From Diogma glabrata (Eukaryota; Arthropoda; Insecta; Diptera; Cylindrotomidae): DNA of 64,000 bases. The DNA is taken from NCBI GenBank assembly GCA_963693315.1, contig OY856187.1, forward strand, positions 383,447,711-383,511,710, written 5' to 3'. Under the pieces are notes generated by a model, which did no database searches, was not told where the DNA came from, and saw only the letters and a program-made list of their open reading frames with translations. A program made the translations under genes and the position numbers. Below, one piece after another: positions 49,850-61,794 of the stretch (position 1 is the stretch's first letter; every line of letters starts with the position of its first letter).

Positions 49850-51662
49850 TTTTGTTTTTCATTTTTTCGAAAACGACGGGGCTAACTTCTAATGAAAAAA
49901 TCGTTCTTGCATACAAAATTTTTGCATTGGTAGTATGGAGTTTTTTTTGAGTAGCACAACTAGCACAACAATAGAACAATACACCACAGCCTTTGTTTTT
50001 GTTTTTTTGCCAAATGGTGGAGCTAACTTCTGCTTAGCCTTCTGCTCGAATAATCCTTTTAGCCTGTCACCATTTATTTATTAGTGATATGGAATTTTTC
50101 TTGAGTAGCACATCCAGCACAACTATGGTACAATACAGCACAACATCCTTTTTTTATATTTTGTTGAATGGCGGGGCTAACTTCTACTCGAAACATCGTT
50201 TTAGCGTGTTTAAATTTTTCCGTCGGTGGTACGAATTTGTTTTGGAGTAGCACAACTCGCACAACTTTAACACAATACAGCACTCAATTTAGTTTTTTTT
50301 TTCCAAAATGGCGGGGCTAATTTCTATTTGAAGAAATGATGTTAGCGTTATAAAATTTTTCTGTTAGGAATACGAAATTTTTGTCTGAGTAGCACCACCA
50401 GCACAACTCAGGCACAATACAGTACAACCTTTGTTTTTTATTTTTTTATAAGTGGTGGGGCTAACTTCTGCTCGAAAAATCGGTTTAGTCTGCTAACTTT
50501 TATTCATTGCTTATATGCAATTCTTTCTGAGTAGCACAACCAGCACAACTAGAGTACAATACATAGCAACCTTTGTTTTTCATTTTTTTCAAAATGGCGC
50601 GGCTAACTTCTGCTCAATCTTCTGCTCGAATGCTTTCTGCTCGAAAATATCCTTCTGCTCGAAAAATCGTTTTAGCGTGCCAACTTTTATTCATTGTTGA
50701 TATGGAATTCTTTTTGAGTGGCACATCCAGCACAACTGTAGCACAATACAGCACAACCTTTCTTCTTTGGTTTTTACAAAATGGCGGGGCTCACTTTCAT
50801 TCGAAAAATGGTTTTAGCGTGGTTTAAATTATTCTGTTGGTGATACGATATTTTTTCAGTAGCACAACCAGCACAACTATAACACAATACAGCACTTCTT
50901 TTGTTTTTGATTTCTTCCAAAATGGCGGGGCTAACTTCTATTCGAAAAAAATGATGCTAGCTTTGTAAAAAAATTCTGTTAGGGTTACGAAATTTTTGTC
51001 TAAGTAGCACAACCAGCACAACTCGAGCACAATACAGCACAACCTTTGGTTTTAATTTTTTTCAAAATGGCAGGGCTAACATCTACTCAAAAAGTCATTT
51101 AGCGTGCCAACTTTTTTTTCATTGATAATATGCAACTATTTCTGAGTAGAACAACCAGCACAACCCTAGCACAATACAGCACAACCTTTGCTTTTAATTT
51201 TTTTCAAAATGGCGGGGCTAACTTCAACTCGAAAAATCGTTTTAGCGTGTTTAAATTATTCTGCTGGTGGTACAAATTTGTTCTTGAATAGCACAACTAG
51301 CACAACTCTAACACCGTACAGCAGACCCTTTGTTTTTCCTTTTTTTTCCAAAATGGCGGGGCTAACTTTTACTCGAAAAAATGATTTTATTGTTATAAAA
51401 TTTTTCCACTAGGGATATGGAATTTTTTTCTAAATAGCATAGCCAGCACAACTCGAGGACAATACAGGACAACCTTTGTTTTTCAGATTTTTCAAAATGG
51501 CGGGGCTAACTTCTGCTCGAAAAATTGTTTCAGCGTGCCAACTTTTTTCCATTGGTGATGTGGCATTCTTTCTGAGTAGCACATCCAGCACAACTGTAGC
51601 ACAATACAGCACAATCTTTGTTTTTAATTTTCTTAAAAATGGCGGGGCTAAGTTAGGTGACA
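49850..51662 (-). repeat. Satellite array, right arm (~143-bp monomers, ~13 copies)
   Basis: The same monomers as at 43079-44539, in reverse orientation, with GGCGGGGCTAACTTC near 49877 (variant), 50023 (variant), 50170, 50313, 50455, 50597, 50783, 50927, 51070, 51213, 51356, 51500 and 51643. The part 50211-51662 pairs with the left arm; 49850-50210 holds two to three extra units toward the centre. Confidence 0.95.
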
Positions 51663-51929
51663 TACTGAAGTGGTTAATTTCAGAACATGGTGGTCTGAAA
51701 CTTTTCTGGCAATCTAAACTTAGAGTGACTTAGAAATAAAATTGCAAGGGGACGGCTCATCCGAAATCAACGGTTTTAAATGCGTTGGAAAGATAATTGA
51801 CTAGAAAAAAAATACACAATAAAATCTAAAAGATGTGCACCTCAGAGCAAAAATTTTAGTCTTACAACATGAGATGCATCTTTTTAAAAACTCATATCTT
51901 CCCAAGTAGGTTTTTTCAGACATTGACAT

Positions 51930-52790
51930 ACGGCCAAGCACTGGCCCATTAATGGTAACAGTACTTAGCTATTGTTATCGTGCCATTACTGGAACTATGA
52001 ATTGGCCAATCTACAGTTTATACAAAATTGCCAGTGCAGTCTACTTTGAATGGTGAAGCAATGGCCAGTTAATGGTTAACATTAATTGGCTATTGTTATT
52101 GGTCCAGTACTGTAGCCATGAATTTGCTGATCTATGTCATTTTTTTAAAATTTCGCTAGAGTATTATCCGTTTTAGAAATCACATATAATTAATGAAAAC
52201 ACATATTATTAATATAATATGTGTTTTCACATATAATTTAGTTATCGCCTTGTCGGTTGCAAGACTATGATAATATAGAAAAGGTTGGTATATGTCTTAA
52301 TTGATTTTCATTTCTATTTTATTTTAATCATTTTGTAAATAATTTATTTAAATTTATGTATGAAAATATTACTTTATATTTTTTTAATGGCGGAGTACTG
52401 GCAATCATGTTTGCCATTACTCAGAAATTCTTGCAACTGAACCAGTTGTATGGGGAGTTTTGAATTTTTTTCGTTATTTTTATTTTATTTTAAATTAGTT
52501 TGTATTTAATTTATTTAAATTTATAATAATGTATATTTTTTTAACGGCCTAGTCATGGTTGCCAGTATTTGGTTATTACTACAATGCTGGTCATCATTAT
52601 TGGCCCGTTACTAGGCCAACTGTACAACCTTGTATGGGCCATTGCTGTTGTTTTTTCTCTGGTCCATGAATGGCAACCATTTATTGTCCGAAGTTATCAT
52701 TCAGTAAAATTATGTTAATGGCCCAGTCGTGGTTGCCAGTACTCACCCTTTGCTGCATTACTGGCTGCCAGTAATGGACCATTACTCTTT
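51930..52790. repeat. Degenerate repeats rich in GGCC/GCCAGT motifs
   Basis: Variants of TTAATGGC(C/G)(C/T)AGT followed by TGGTTGCCAGTA occur at about 52385, 52550 and 52725, with related GGCCAGTTAATGG and GCCATTACTGG units throughout 51940-52110 and 52590-52790. Both orientations are mixed. No frame. Confidence 0.55.
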
Positions 52791-53534
52791 ATATTTTCAA
52801 ATCTTTATATTTTATATGTCTTTTGGTGAAAAGAAAATTCCTAAAATGCCTGATCTCTTAAAGTTAGTACTTTAAAAATATTTAATATTATATATATTTA
52901 TATTTAATACTTTAAAATGTTTTTAAAAACAAGCGTATTTTATACTTTTGCAGCCATACTATTTGTATGAAATATGAAATCGATCGGCCGTCCCCGCCCG
53001 CCAGTCGTTCAGATCACGAATTTCATCTAAAACTAAAATTTTTGAGCTGAGATGCTCTCTATGTTTTAGAGTTAGGTTGGTTTCAACTATATTTTAAGGT
53101 AAGGTTTGTTGTGGAAAACAATTCTAAGCATGCTTGATCTATACCAGCTAAATTTAAAAACAAATTATTTCCTAATGTTTTTACAACGAAAGCAATAATT
53201 TAACTATGTATTTTTTGTCCATTGAGCAGTAAAACACCTTTACCATTAATATCGGATGAACCCTTCTCTTGCAATTTTATTTCAAATTGGCGTTTTTATC
53301 CTAAATTAAAATAAATTCCTCAGGAAATTGAAGTGTTAGTTTGAATCCTAAGTGGCATGGTATTTTCGGATATTCAGAGACGTTAATTATAAGCATATTT
53401 GCGTCATCTTTTAAAAATCATAAGTTTGAATTTTTAGACAAATATAGGACCACCCTGTTCTCAAACTAAACTCTTAACTTTTCATAAAACACAGTTATTT
53501 TTATTTCACTTTTACTATTATATTCCAAGTATGA

Positions 53535-54565
53535 AGTCAATAAAAACGAATCGTGCCATATTATCGAAAATCATACCCTCAAAAAATATCATTAAAACAA
53601 CTTTAAATCACAACATCGAAAATCATAATGCCGAAAGTTCAAACTGTCGAAAAGTCATTGCATCGAAAGATCGTTACAACTCAATTTTTTTCGATTTACT
53701 GAAAACAAAATATCATCGAAAAATCAGATGATCGAAATTTAAAAAATCGAATAAAAATCATACTATAGAATATTATAACATCGAAAATTTTCGATATAAT
53801 GAATAACTCATTACATCGAAAAATCAATCAATCGAAAAACGATATGTTCTTCTAACTCCTCACAGATAAAAAGATTGTTAATTAAAGTACGAGATAGCTG
53901 GCAGTATACATTAAAAATTATATAATTTGTATTATATTTTTATTCCATTGCCTTAGATTTTTGGGTTTTTGGTGTAATTTGAGAGGTGGAGTGGACTCGT
54001 TCATAAACTTTATTGAAAAATGTTACCAGCCATGTTTTGTAGATTATCTCATTTCTTATAAAAAATCTACGATCAGTTATTCGAAATTTTATACAATCAA
54101 TTATATAAACAGAACACAATTTTTTAGAAAATTAAAAAAATTTGGATGAATGTAAAGAAATGAAGTATAAATCAATATAACAATCAATAATTAATATATA
54201 CTGCGGACAATTGACATTTAAATTTACAATATTCCTAGCAATGAGTAGGGCATAACCTATTTTTCAATTTAATGATTTTTCAATGCAATAAATTATTTAT
54301 TATATCGCATATTATCGATGTTATGATATTCCGATGATGTAATTTTTTATTCTACTCTACGAATTTCAACTAAATGATTTTTCGATTTTATGATTTCAAT
54401 TTTGGATTATTTTCGGTGATCTGATGTTTCGACATGACTTTTCGATTAATTGTTTTTCGGCTCTATGAAATGTAATATTTTGATCATATGATTTTCCAAT
54501 TTCAAAACCATTCGATGATTGAAATCGATGATTTGATTTTTCGATACTATGATGCCGACTCGATA
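53535..54565. repeat. Fold-back structure built from ATCGAAAA minisatellite arms
   Basis: The left part (53550-53840) is made of imperfect ATCGAAAAATCA-type units spaced about 12-30 bp apart. The right part (54280-54560) consists of the same unit in inverse form (TGATTTTTCGAT). The centre (53850-54270) is AT-rich with no gene. The arrangement resembles fold-back transposons whose long inverted ends are tandem minisatellites. Confidence 0.55.
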
Positions 54566-54700
54566 AAAATGATCGGGTTCAACGTCGGTCGCGTAGATCA
54601 CGAATTCCATTAGAAAGTATTATATGTATTATTGTTTGGCATATTTCTCATTTAATTGAATTTTTTGTGGTTCTTTTAACGGTCATGATATTTTTGGTTG

Positions 54701-54912
54701 TAATACCACGAGCATTGAAATTTTTTCGAAAATTTCTTGATTTTACGAATTAAATTATTTAGCAACCCCGCGAATTAAAGCGCATAATAAACCACGAGTC
54801 CGAAGGACGAGTGGTTTAAGTTGTGGTTTGATTGAGTAGTGTTGCTTAAAAATAATTTAATGAGTAAAATTGAAAAGTTTTCGAAAAAATTTCAATGAAG
54901 AGTGGTATTTAA
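54701..54912. mobile_element. Hairpin MITE family H1, copy 2
   Basis: The outer arms AATACCAC..CATTGAAATTTTTT pair with AAAAAATTTCAATG..GTGGTATT. The inner arms match copy 1 at 4017-4149. The tip has an AAACCAC/GTGGTTT stem, a GA/GA mismatch, GTCC/GGAC and a GAA loop. It is longer and better preserved than copy 1. Confidence 0.7.
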
Positions 54913-55640
54913 TGAGAAAATTTTTGTCTTTGTTTTATTTTAATTTACACCAATGAAATTCTCTAAAATGTGATGACATCATTCAATTTCACTAATAAAA
55001 TTTGAATTATACTAACAACAAATATTTATGTGTCTGGCCTACCGCGATATTAAAAATTATCAGTATAATTTTGATATAATTAACTGATATCACAGTATGG
55101 CCTACTGTGGCCTACGTATAATTCATAAAAAATATATAAAGAAATGAAAAAGGGCAAAAAATTTTCTAATCAAATTCCTCTCGTTCGTTGATAAATTCTC
55201 ATAATTTTTTGAAAAATTCCTCAAGCATGTGGTATTGATAAAAGCACGAGGCCGTATACATGCTTTCGAAATGTTTAGCAAAAAATTATTTCGAATTATC
55301 ACCGACCGCCCTTGGGAAATTACAACTAAGAAGTTTTTGCCTTAGTTTTATTTTAATTTAACCGAATCAAATTCTCTAAAATGAAATGATATCATTCACG
55401 TTCGTGCACATGCTTTGTTTCAAAATGCTGAAATGTTTCTTACCATATGTTCTTCATTTGTATTTTGATTTTTGCTAAAATCGTATATTTTTTCCTGTTC
55501 TTCGTCGTTCCCAAGCTTGTCGTTCAATTTTTTACTTAAAACGTGACGTTTTCAAAACGCCGGGCCGCATTCATGAGAGTGTTGCATATACATACACGCT
55601 TTCCAAATTTTGAACTATACGGTGACGGCTTCAATACAAT
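54913..55640. other. No gene recognised; one short direct repeat
   Basis: A block with TTTTATTTTAATTTA and AAATTCTCTAAAATG occurs twice in the same orientation (about 54932-54985 and 55342-55395). Nothing else is supportable. Confidence 0.4.
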
Positions 55641-55649
55641 GTTTTAAAG

Positions 55650-56440
55650 ATTTGTCTTCCAGAAGTTACTTTTTTTACAATACCGGTCCTCAACAAACGT
55701 AGCCCAAACTTTTTTAATTTACTGACAAAAATTGTGAACGAGATTAGGGCAATGTCCCCTAATTGTGAAGTTATCGTTACCGGTGACTTCAACGTCCACA
55801 ACAAATCATGGTTAGAATTCTCCAAACAAATCGATGATGTTGGAAATAGTGGAAAACTGGCAGAAATTTTTGCCGCGTCCCAAGGCCTATTCCAAATTGT
55901 TAAAAACCCAATTTTCACTCTACGTAATTGCGGTGATAATGTTTTCTTTTAGATCTCTATCTTACCACAATGCCAAATATTACGAGTGTCGATGTCGCGA
56001 AAGGTAGTATTGGAAATTCTGATCATTATTTCATCTCATCAGTTATCAAAACTGATTTACTTAAAACTATAGCTCCAAAACCCCGTAAACTATTTCACTA
56101 CTCAAAAATGGATAAGAGTGGTCTTCAAATACTTTTTTCATGGTTTCCCTTTCGACCGTCATTGTTTTTACACTGGCAATGTAAATGTTTCTGCTCAAAA
56201 CTTTACAGAAACCATTCAATTTCCTATCAATAAATCTGTTCTTTTCTCCATAGTAATACCCCCAAAAAATGCTGGTATTCGAAAGCTGCCAAAACGGTAC
56301 TTAGAAACAAACGTAGATCATTTAGTATTTGGATTCATAACTAATATACTCCCGCTAATCGATCCCAATATCTAAAGGCCAACAAAATATCTAACCAGAT
56401 TATCTCAGACGAAAATTCTGAAATTGACAGAGCGAAAGCT
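55650..56440 (+). pseudogene. Jockey-type LINE endonuclease end and linker
   Basis: The frame around 55734-55952 gives NCEVIVTGDFNVHNKSWLEF, with the GDFNxH catalytic motif of AP endonucleases. The next piece (55970-56100) gives GSIGNSDHYFISSVI, with the SDH motif. Together they mark the C-terminal half of the domain that nicks the target. The linker to RT (56100-56440) is readable only across frame changes. The N-terminal half is missing. Confidence 0.75.
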
Positions 56441-56455
56441 TCAAAACTTACGTCT

Positions 56456-57584
56456 ATGTCTATTTCTGACAAGAGTTTCTGCAGTGCCATTAATTCTTTA
56501 AATTCTGGTACAAAATTTACTATTCCACCCACTTTTGATTGTAATGCAATCGTCAATGATCCCGCAAGAAAAGCTAACTTGTTCGCTGAACGCTTTGCTC
56601 TGAACCCCACTGTTTTGGAAACTCTTAAAGAAATACCCGTATTCCAGTCTTCAGGAGTTAATATGAATGAACTTCACTTCAAACCCAAAACAGTCGCTGA
56701 TTTTTTAAAGGGGGTGAACATCAACAAATCCTCAGGAATGGACAATATTCCACCCATTATTTTAAAAACCTTTTCTAAAGAACTTGCACCAACTTTGACT
56801 AAAATATTCTACCAATCCTACAAATCTTGAATATTTCCCTCGTGCTGGAAGTTGGCAAATGTCCAGCCCGTCCCCAAAAAAGGGACCAAAATCAGATATC
56901 TCAAATTATAGGTCAATAGCTTTACTATCGGTCTTATTCAAAGTCTATGAGCATTATATTAATACACATATTTCAAAATTTCTGGACGTAAATCATTTAA
57001 TAGCCGACAGTCAGTACGGTTTTCGAAACAAAAGATCAACTACCGATCTACTAAACTATGTAGCGCATTGTTGGAACAGCATACTTGATAAAGGTAGTAA
57101 AACATACATTATCGCCTTAGACATCTCCAAGGCATTTGATCTAGTCTGGCATGCCAACTTAATCAACAAGCTCGTGGCGTACGGTTTTCATCCCAATGTT
57201 GTGAAGCTGATTCAAAATTTTCTATCCGACCGATACATTTCGGTAACCTTAGACGAATTTTCTTCTGAGTCTAAACTAATTAACGCTGGTGTACCTCAAG
57301 GCTCAGTATCGTCCCCAACCCTATTTTTGATTCAAATCAACGAATTGTTGAAAGTCACCAGCAACCCAATAAATAGTTTTGCAGATGGTAGTACTCTGCA
57401 CAAGTCGTTCGAGCCCCTTCCTTCAAAAAGTAAAATGTACGAACGAATTAATTCCACCCGGAGAGACGCTGCCATAAATGTGAACAAAGACCTAAAAAAA
57501 GTCGCCAATTGGTGTAACCAAAACGTGGTCAATTTCAACTCTACCAAAACACAGTTGTTGATTGTTTCCAGATCAAAGACCTAG
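56456..57584 (+). pseudogene. Jockey-type LINE reverse transcriptase with altered active site
   Basis: 56456-56830 carries the RT start (FLKGVNINKSSGMDNIPPII). 56859-57584 continues with KKGPKSDISNYRSIALLSVL, SQYGFRNKRSTTDLLNYV, ALDISKAFDLVWHANLINKL and GVPQGSVSSPTLFLIQINEL. The catalytic box reads FADGS where the family has FADDS: the second aspartate, essential for metal binding, is replaced by glycine. A frame break at about 56830-56860 separates the two parts. The enzyme would be dead even with a continuous frame. Confidence 0.85.
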
Positions 57585-57589
57585 TTCCC

Positions 57590-58220
57590 CAAAGATATTT
57601 TATTCAGTATGTGTGATGAACTAATAGATGCATGTAAAAACATTCGTTTATTGGGTGTCACAGTTTTAAATGACCTACTCTGGAACGATCATGTAATGGT
57701 GATGGCAAAAAGCGCGTCTAAAAAACTCGGCCTCGTAAATAGATGCAAAAAAATTTCACTCCAAACCAATTGCTCCATGTTTATAAGTCCTATATTTGTC
57801 CCTGTATGGAGTACTGGTGACAAGTTTGGGGTGCTGCTTCTGTTTCCATCTTGGCCCTCTTAGACTCTGTTCAAAAGTGTGCTATACGAATTATGGGTGA
57901 TCGAGCGTTGACATCAAAACTTGATTCCCTACAACTACGTCGCACTGTTGCTGACCTCGTTGTTTTTTACATATATTGTCATCAACAGTGCTCGGATGAG
58001 ATCAGCGGCATCATGCCTCAAACTCATTCTTACCCCCGTTTTATTCGGAAATTGTCTACCACCACCAGTCAAACGGTTGAGACGCTGTTATACTGGCAGA
58101 TCGCAGAAAGACTTATTTGTCTGAACTGCATACAAATAGAATAGCTTGCCATAATCCATAGTCTCTGGTGGGTTCAATCCGCATAGGTTTAAAAAAAGCG
58201 TTCATCAACACATTAGAACG
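57590..58220 (+). pseudogene. Jockey-type LINE C-terminal region
   Basis: 57609-57863 gives NIRLLGVTVLNDLLWNDHV and KSASKKLGLVNRCKK. 57851-58144 gives LLDSVQKCAIRIMGDRALTS, the typical post-RT segment of these LINEs with the QxxAxRI motif. Small frame changes lie near 57830 and 58060. Confidence 0.75.
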
Positions 58221-58743
58221 CACGTTGTTGTGGCCGGGACCTAGGTCTGGAGCTAGGTCTTAAAAGGTAATTTTTTTTTATTGAAAGTTAGGCATGTTTA
58301 GTGTTAATATAATTAATTATATATTAACGTCTCTGAATATCCGGAGATACCATGCCCACTAGGTAGGGATTAGAATCGATTGAGAATTAAGTTTCTTTGA
58401 GAAATTTATGAACGGCGACTTTGAACTTATGTGTTGTTGTGACACATATTCTAAACCCTATAACACAACACTTTTTATTTAAAAAAAAAAAAATTTAAAA
58501 CAAGTAAAATACTCAAAACAGAATACCAGCTAAAAAAAGCGGAAAACCCTTCAGGGAGTATTGCAACACAAATATATTACTGAAATACCAATTTCGAATA
58601 TCGATACAAATACAAGAATTTCCCATATCGAAAAGTTAAAAAGTTAAAAACTAAGTCATTCAAATTATTAAGTTTAAATTTATTTATTTATTACTTCATC
58701 GAAGACTCAGAATCATTCTGGCAAACCATTAAGTTTAATTGGT

Positions 58744-59475
58744 TTAAATAGTATTACTATTAACACTTTCGTCATTAGAAACCAATTTTGCGCATTGAGT
58801 TGTTGACCATATTTTATCTAATAAATCAGCAATAATGGTGCTTGGAGTTTTCTTTTCACATTTAGCTAAAGCATTTACAACACATTCTTTTTCGTCCTTG
58901 TATTCACTAAAATAAATCAAAATAGATTCGATAAAATGTTGGTAAGATAGAAATATAGAGTTTGATATTCATACTTGCATGATACTGGCGACGATAAGAA
59001 ATCAAGTTCATCAGTCTCGTCAATTAATTTTTTTGCATTACCTACACATTTTTGAGTTTCATCAGCTTGTGAAATTACACATGATAGGCCATCATCTTCG
59101 AAGAATTCTATAAAAAATCAAACATATGTTTTTGTGTTAATATGTTCCTACGTTCAACAATTTTACGATCTTACGGATAACTTTTTCTCCATTATTAATG
59201 CAAACATAATCAGCAACAGTTTTTACTGTGTTAACTAAATTATTTTTCACTTCTTGTTCTTTTGGTTCCAAACAAATATTTCCAGCTTCTGAAAGTTTTT
59301 CAACGCATTGAAAAACGGCTTGTTGTACGGGACATAGTTGGAGGAAAACTTCCTTAATTTCCTCTGGCGTAAGCTCTGTACTTTTGTCTTCTTCTTTTGA
59401 TTCGCTTGACTCACTTGAATCACTTATGCTTTCTGTTGCTTTTTCGATACATTCTCCGAATGTTATGACAGCTGC
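58744..59475 (-). CDS. DUF1397 / 27 kDa hemolymph glycoprotein-like gene C, exons 3-5 (5' part not in window)
   Basis: Exons 59475-59175, 59107-58975 and 58906-58744 match exons 3-5 of genes A and B exactly in length (301, 133 and 163 nt), phase and GT-AG borders. The frame is open for 198 codons plus stop. It contains the acidic linker SDSSESSESKEED, LCPVQQAVFQCVEKL, NICLEPKEQEVKNN, ADYVCINNGEKVI and ALAKCEKKTPSTI. Intron 2 aligns with the paralogs up to about 59720 and then diverges. Exons 1-2, including the signal peptide, are not visible before 64000. It may be a complete gene with a long intron, or a 5'-truncated copy. It is closest to B. AATAAA signals lie at 58679-58692. Confidence 0.8.
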
Positions 59476-59729
59476 CTAAAAACAAGACATTTTTTTTTAA
59501 ATTAAGACAATGTTCAATTAAAGTGACAATAATTGACTTATATAAAGTAGAACCGAAGGGGATGATTGGTTAAAATAACAGTTGAAGCCATGCTATGTCA
59601 TTAATAAGAAATTACAGTTTTACTTAAAAGCTCGATTTAACGACTTTCCTCACTTCCAACCATTCAAAAAATAGAATTATGAGAATTGGACCATCGTTTA
59701 TAATATTGTTTACAGTTACCAAGTATTTC

Positions 59730-61340
59730 GCTTTTCTCCAGAAAATTTGCAAACCCTTACAACTATTTTTGGAATTTCTTGCCATTTTGCATCATTACGA
59801 AAAATATTTTTGTCTGTCTGCTGGCTGTCTGGCCATCATGTACGATGAAAGCGACTTGGAAAATTTCTTTAACTGATTTTTGTGAAACAACTCATGTATT
59901 AAAATCACTAGAAGTAGACAAAATAGTTCTAAGCTTGAGCATACCCTAATTAAGAAAACTTTAAACGATTGTGACCGTCAACTTATTGTGTTAAAAGCGA
60001 CAGTAAGTTGGATTAGTGTAATGCTTATAATTAGAGTAGACAAAGTCAAACTCAGAGATTATAAAATTACTTTGGGTACTATGAAAACTATCGTTTCATC
60101 TAGTTTCATCTGGTTAGAAGTTAAAGTTAATAGACATAATAAAAAATTTCAGTCTGCAGAAAACATTATTGTTATACATATGTGATAATGACATTCAATT
60201 TGAGTAAATCAAGGTTTCCTATTCGCAAAGCGGGTTGAATATCTTCGATTGGAAATATTTTTATTTTTCCAGCGAATGGCTGCCAATGATTATCAATCTA
60301 TCGAAGCCTTTACCGAGGTATTTCAGTCAGAAACTCACACAGTGGTAAGGGTAAAAAAGATTAGCCTACAAAGTAGCTTATTTTCTCGAACTTCAGTGGT
60401 TAAAATTTTTTGATGATATAAATTGTTCGAAAAAATAATGAACAAATAGAATTTTAGTCGGACTAAAAATCATTAAAATTAAATATCTCAAGAACAAAAA
60501 TTAACGCCTCTGAGTTAATTTTGTGTATTTTAGAATAAGAATAGAACTATTTTCAGAAAAAAACATTAATTTAATTCCATTTGATCTTCGAACCTAGCGC
60601 CATCTTTATAAAGTTTTTTTAATATTTTTATTTTAAAACTAATTATAAAAACAATTAATTAATTTTTTTTTCAAAGGACTAACTAATCATCTATCAAACA
60701 AAAAAAAGTTTGATGAAATCGGTATAGCCGTTCTTGAGCAATTTGATTTCAAAGTTACATCGGATTGGCAGAATTTTCATTTTTCATGCATGTTGGGGTG
60801 CGCCCTACTCTCAAACTATGCACTTTAAAAAAATTTTAAAATAAGTCGTATATTTTATTTTGTCCATAGTTACTACTTATATGCCAAGTTTCAGGAAAAT
60901 CAAAAATGGTCAAGTTTTCACAACTGTGTCTAGAACACGTTTTTCATCTGCTTTGGAGTTTGGAGTGTGGTAATTCAGTCATCAGTGTACAAGTGAAGAA
61001 TACAGTTACAAAATATAGCTGGAAAATATATATTTATATTGTTAATAAAGCTTGTTCAAATGTTGCTCTGAAAACTGTAGCTATATTCTATCTGACTAGT
61101 GTAAAACAGTGGTTTGTACATAATTATTTGATATAAACGCTTTTATGGTGTCATCTATGATCTGTTAAATGTTGATACTTTTCTTATATCAAATTTTGAT
61201 AATAAACTTTAACGTTATCTGTATGTTTATGACTGCTGCAATGTTTGTTCCTTACACTAAATGATTCATGTCTTAAATACCTAACACAATATTCGCAACA
61301 ATATTTAGCTATTTTTTCATTTGAGGCTATGAATATACAT
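59730..61340. other. Mostly unassigned intergenic or intronic sequence
   Basis: AT-rich sequence with several short open frames of no recognised family (for example at 59679, 59988 and 60906). If gene C is intact, this lies inside its intron 2. The only notable item is the possible exon at 60273-60344. Confidence 0.35.
60273..60344 (+). CDS. Possible 72-nt exon
   Basis: A T-rich tract ending in AG (TTTATTTTTCCAG) precedes exactly 24 open codons (RMAANDYQSIEAFTEVFQSE, then THTV), followed by a GTAAGG donor. The composition is less AT-rich than the surroundings. I know no family, and no neighbouring exons were identified, so this is a weak call. Confidence 0.25.
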
Positions 61341-61341
61341 A

Positions 61342-61781
61342 TTAGGAGGTCCCGGCGAGCTTCACTACGCTTATTAATAAAGTTTTTGCGTAGATATTTT
61401 GTTGACGTAGAAGCATTGTTTTCAAAAAGTGGTAATGAGAAATGCTAACATATAATTTGTAGTTTTTCTTTTTAAATATATGAATGAAAAATAATCAGAA
61501 CTCTAGCTGATCAGTTCGGATATATGAAAAATTAGCGATCAAATAAGTTAGAGATCAAATAACCTTACTTGAAAACTTATTTGATCGCTAATTTTTCATA
61601 CATCCGAACTGATCAGCTAGAGTTCTGATTATTTTTCATTCATTTATTTAAAAAGAAAAATTAAAAATTATATGCTAGCATTTCTCATAACCACTTTTTG
61701 AAATCATTGCTTCTACGTCAACAAAATATCTACGCAAAAACTTTATTTATAAGCGTAGCGAGGCACGCCAGGCCCTCCTAG
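61342..61781. mobile_element. Palindrome of two Helitron 3' ends
   Basis: 440 bp folding on a centre near 61561. Each arm carries the Helitron 3' sequence seen at 755-975 (AAAAACTTTATT, TAGCTGATCAGTTCGGATAT, the hairpin GCGTAG..CACGCC). Read outward, the left end finishes CTCCTAA before T and the right end CTCCTAG before T, both fitting CTRR|T. No coding sequence. Confidence 0.75.
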
Positions 61782-61794
61782 TAGTAATAAAAAA

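Larger units (their letters stand above)
55640..58220 (+). mobile_element. Jockey-type LINE, 5'-truncated and mutated
   Basis: Endonuclease end, RT and C-terminal domain follow on the plus strand, broken by several frame changes. No RNase H domain follows RT, which fits the jockey group. It lies about 0.5 kb from the 3' end of DUF1397 copy C. No poly-A tail or target duplication could be fixed, although an A-rich stretch lies at 58483-58500. Confidence 0.8.
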
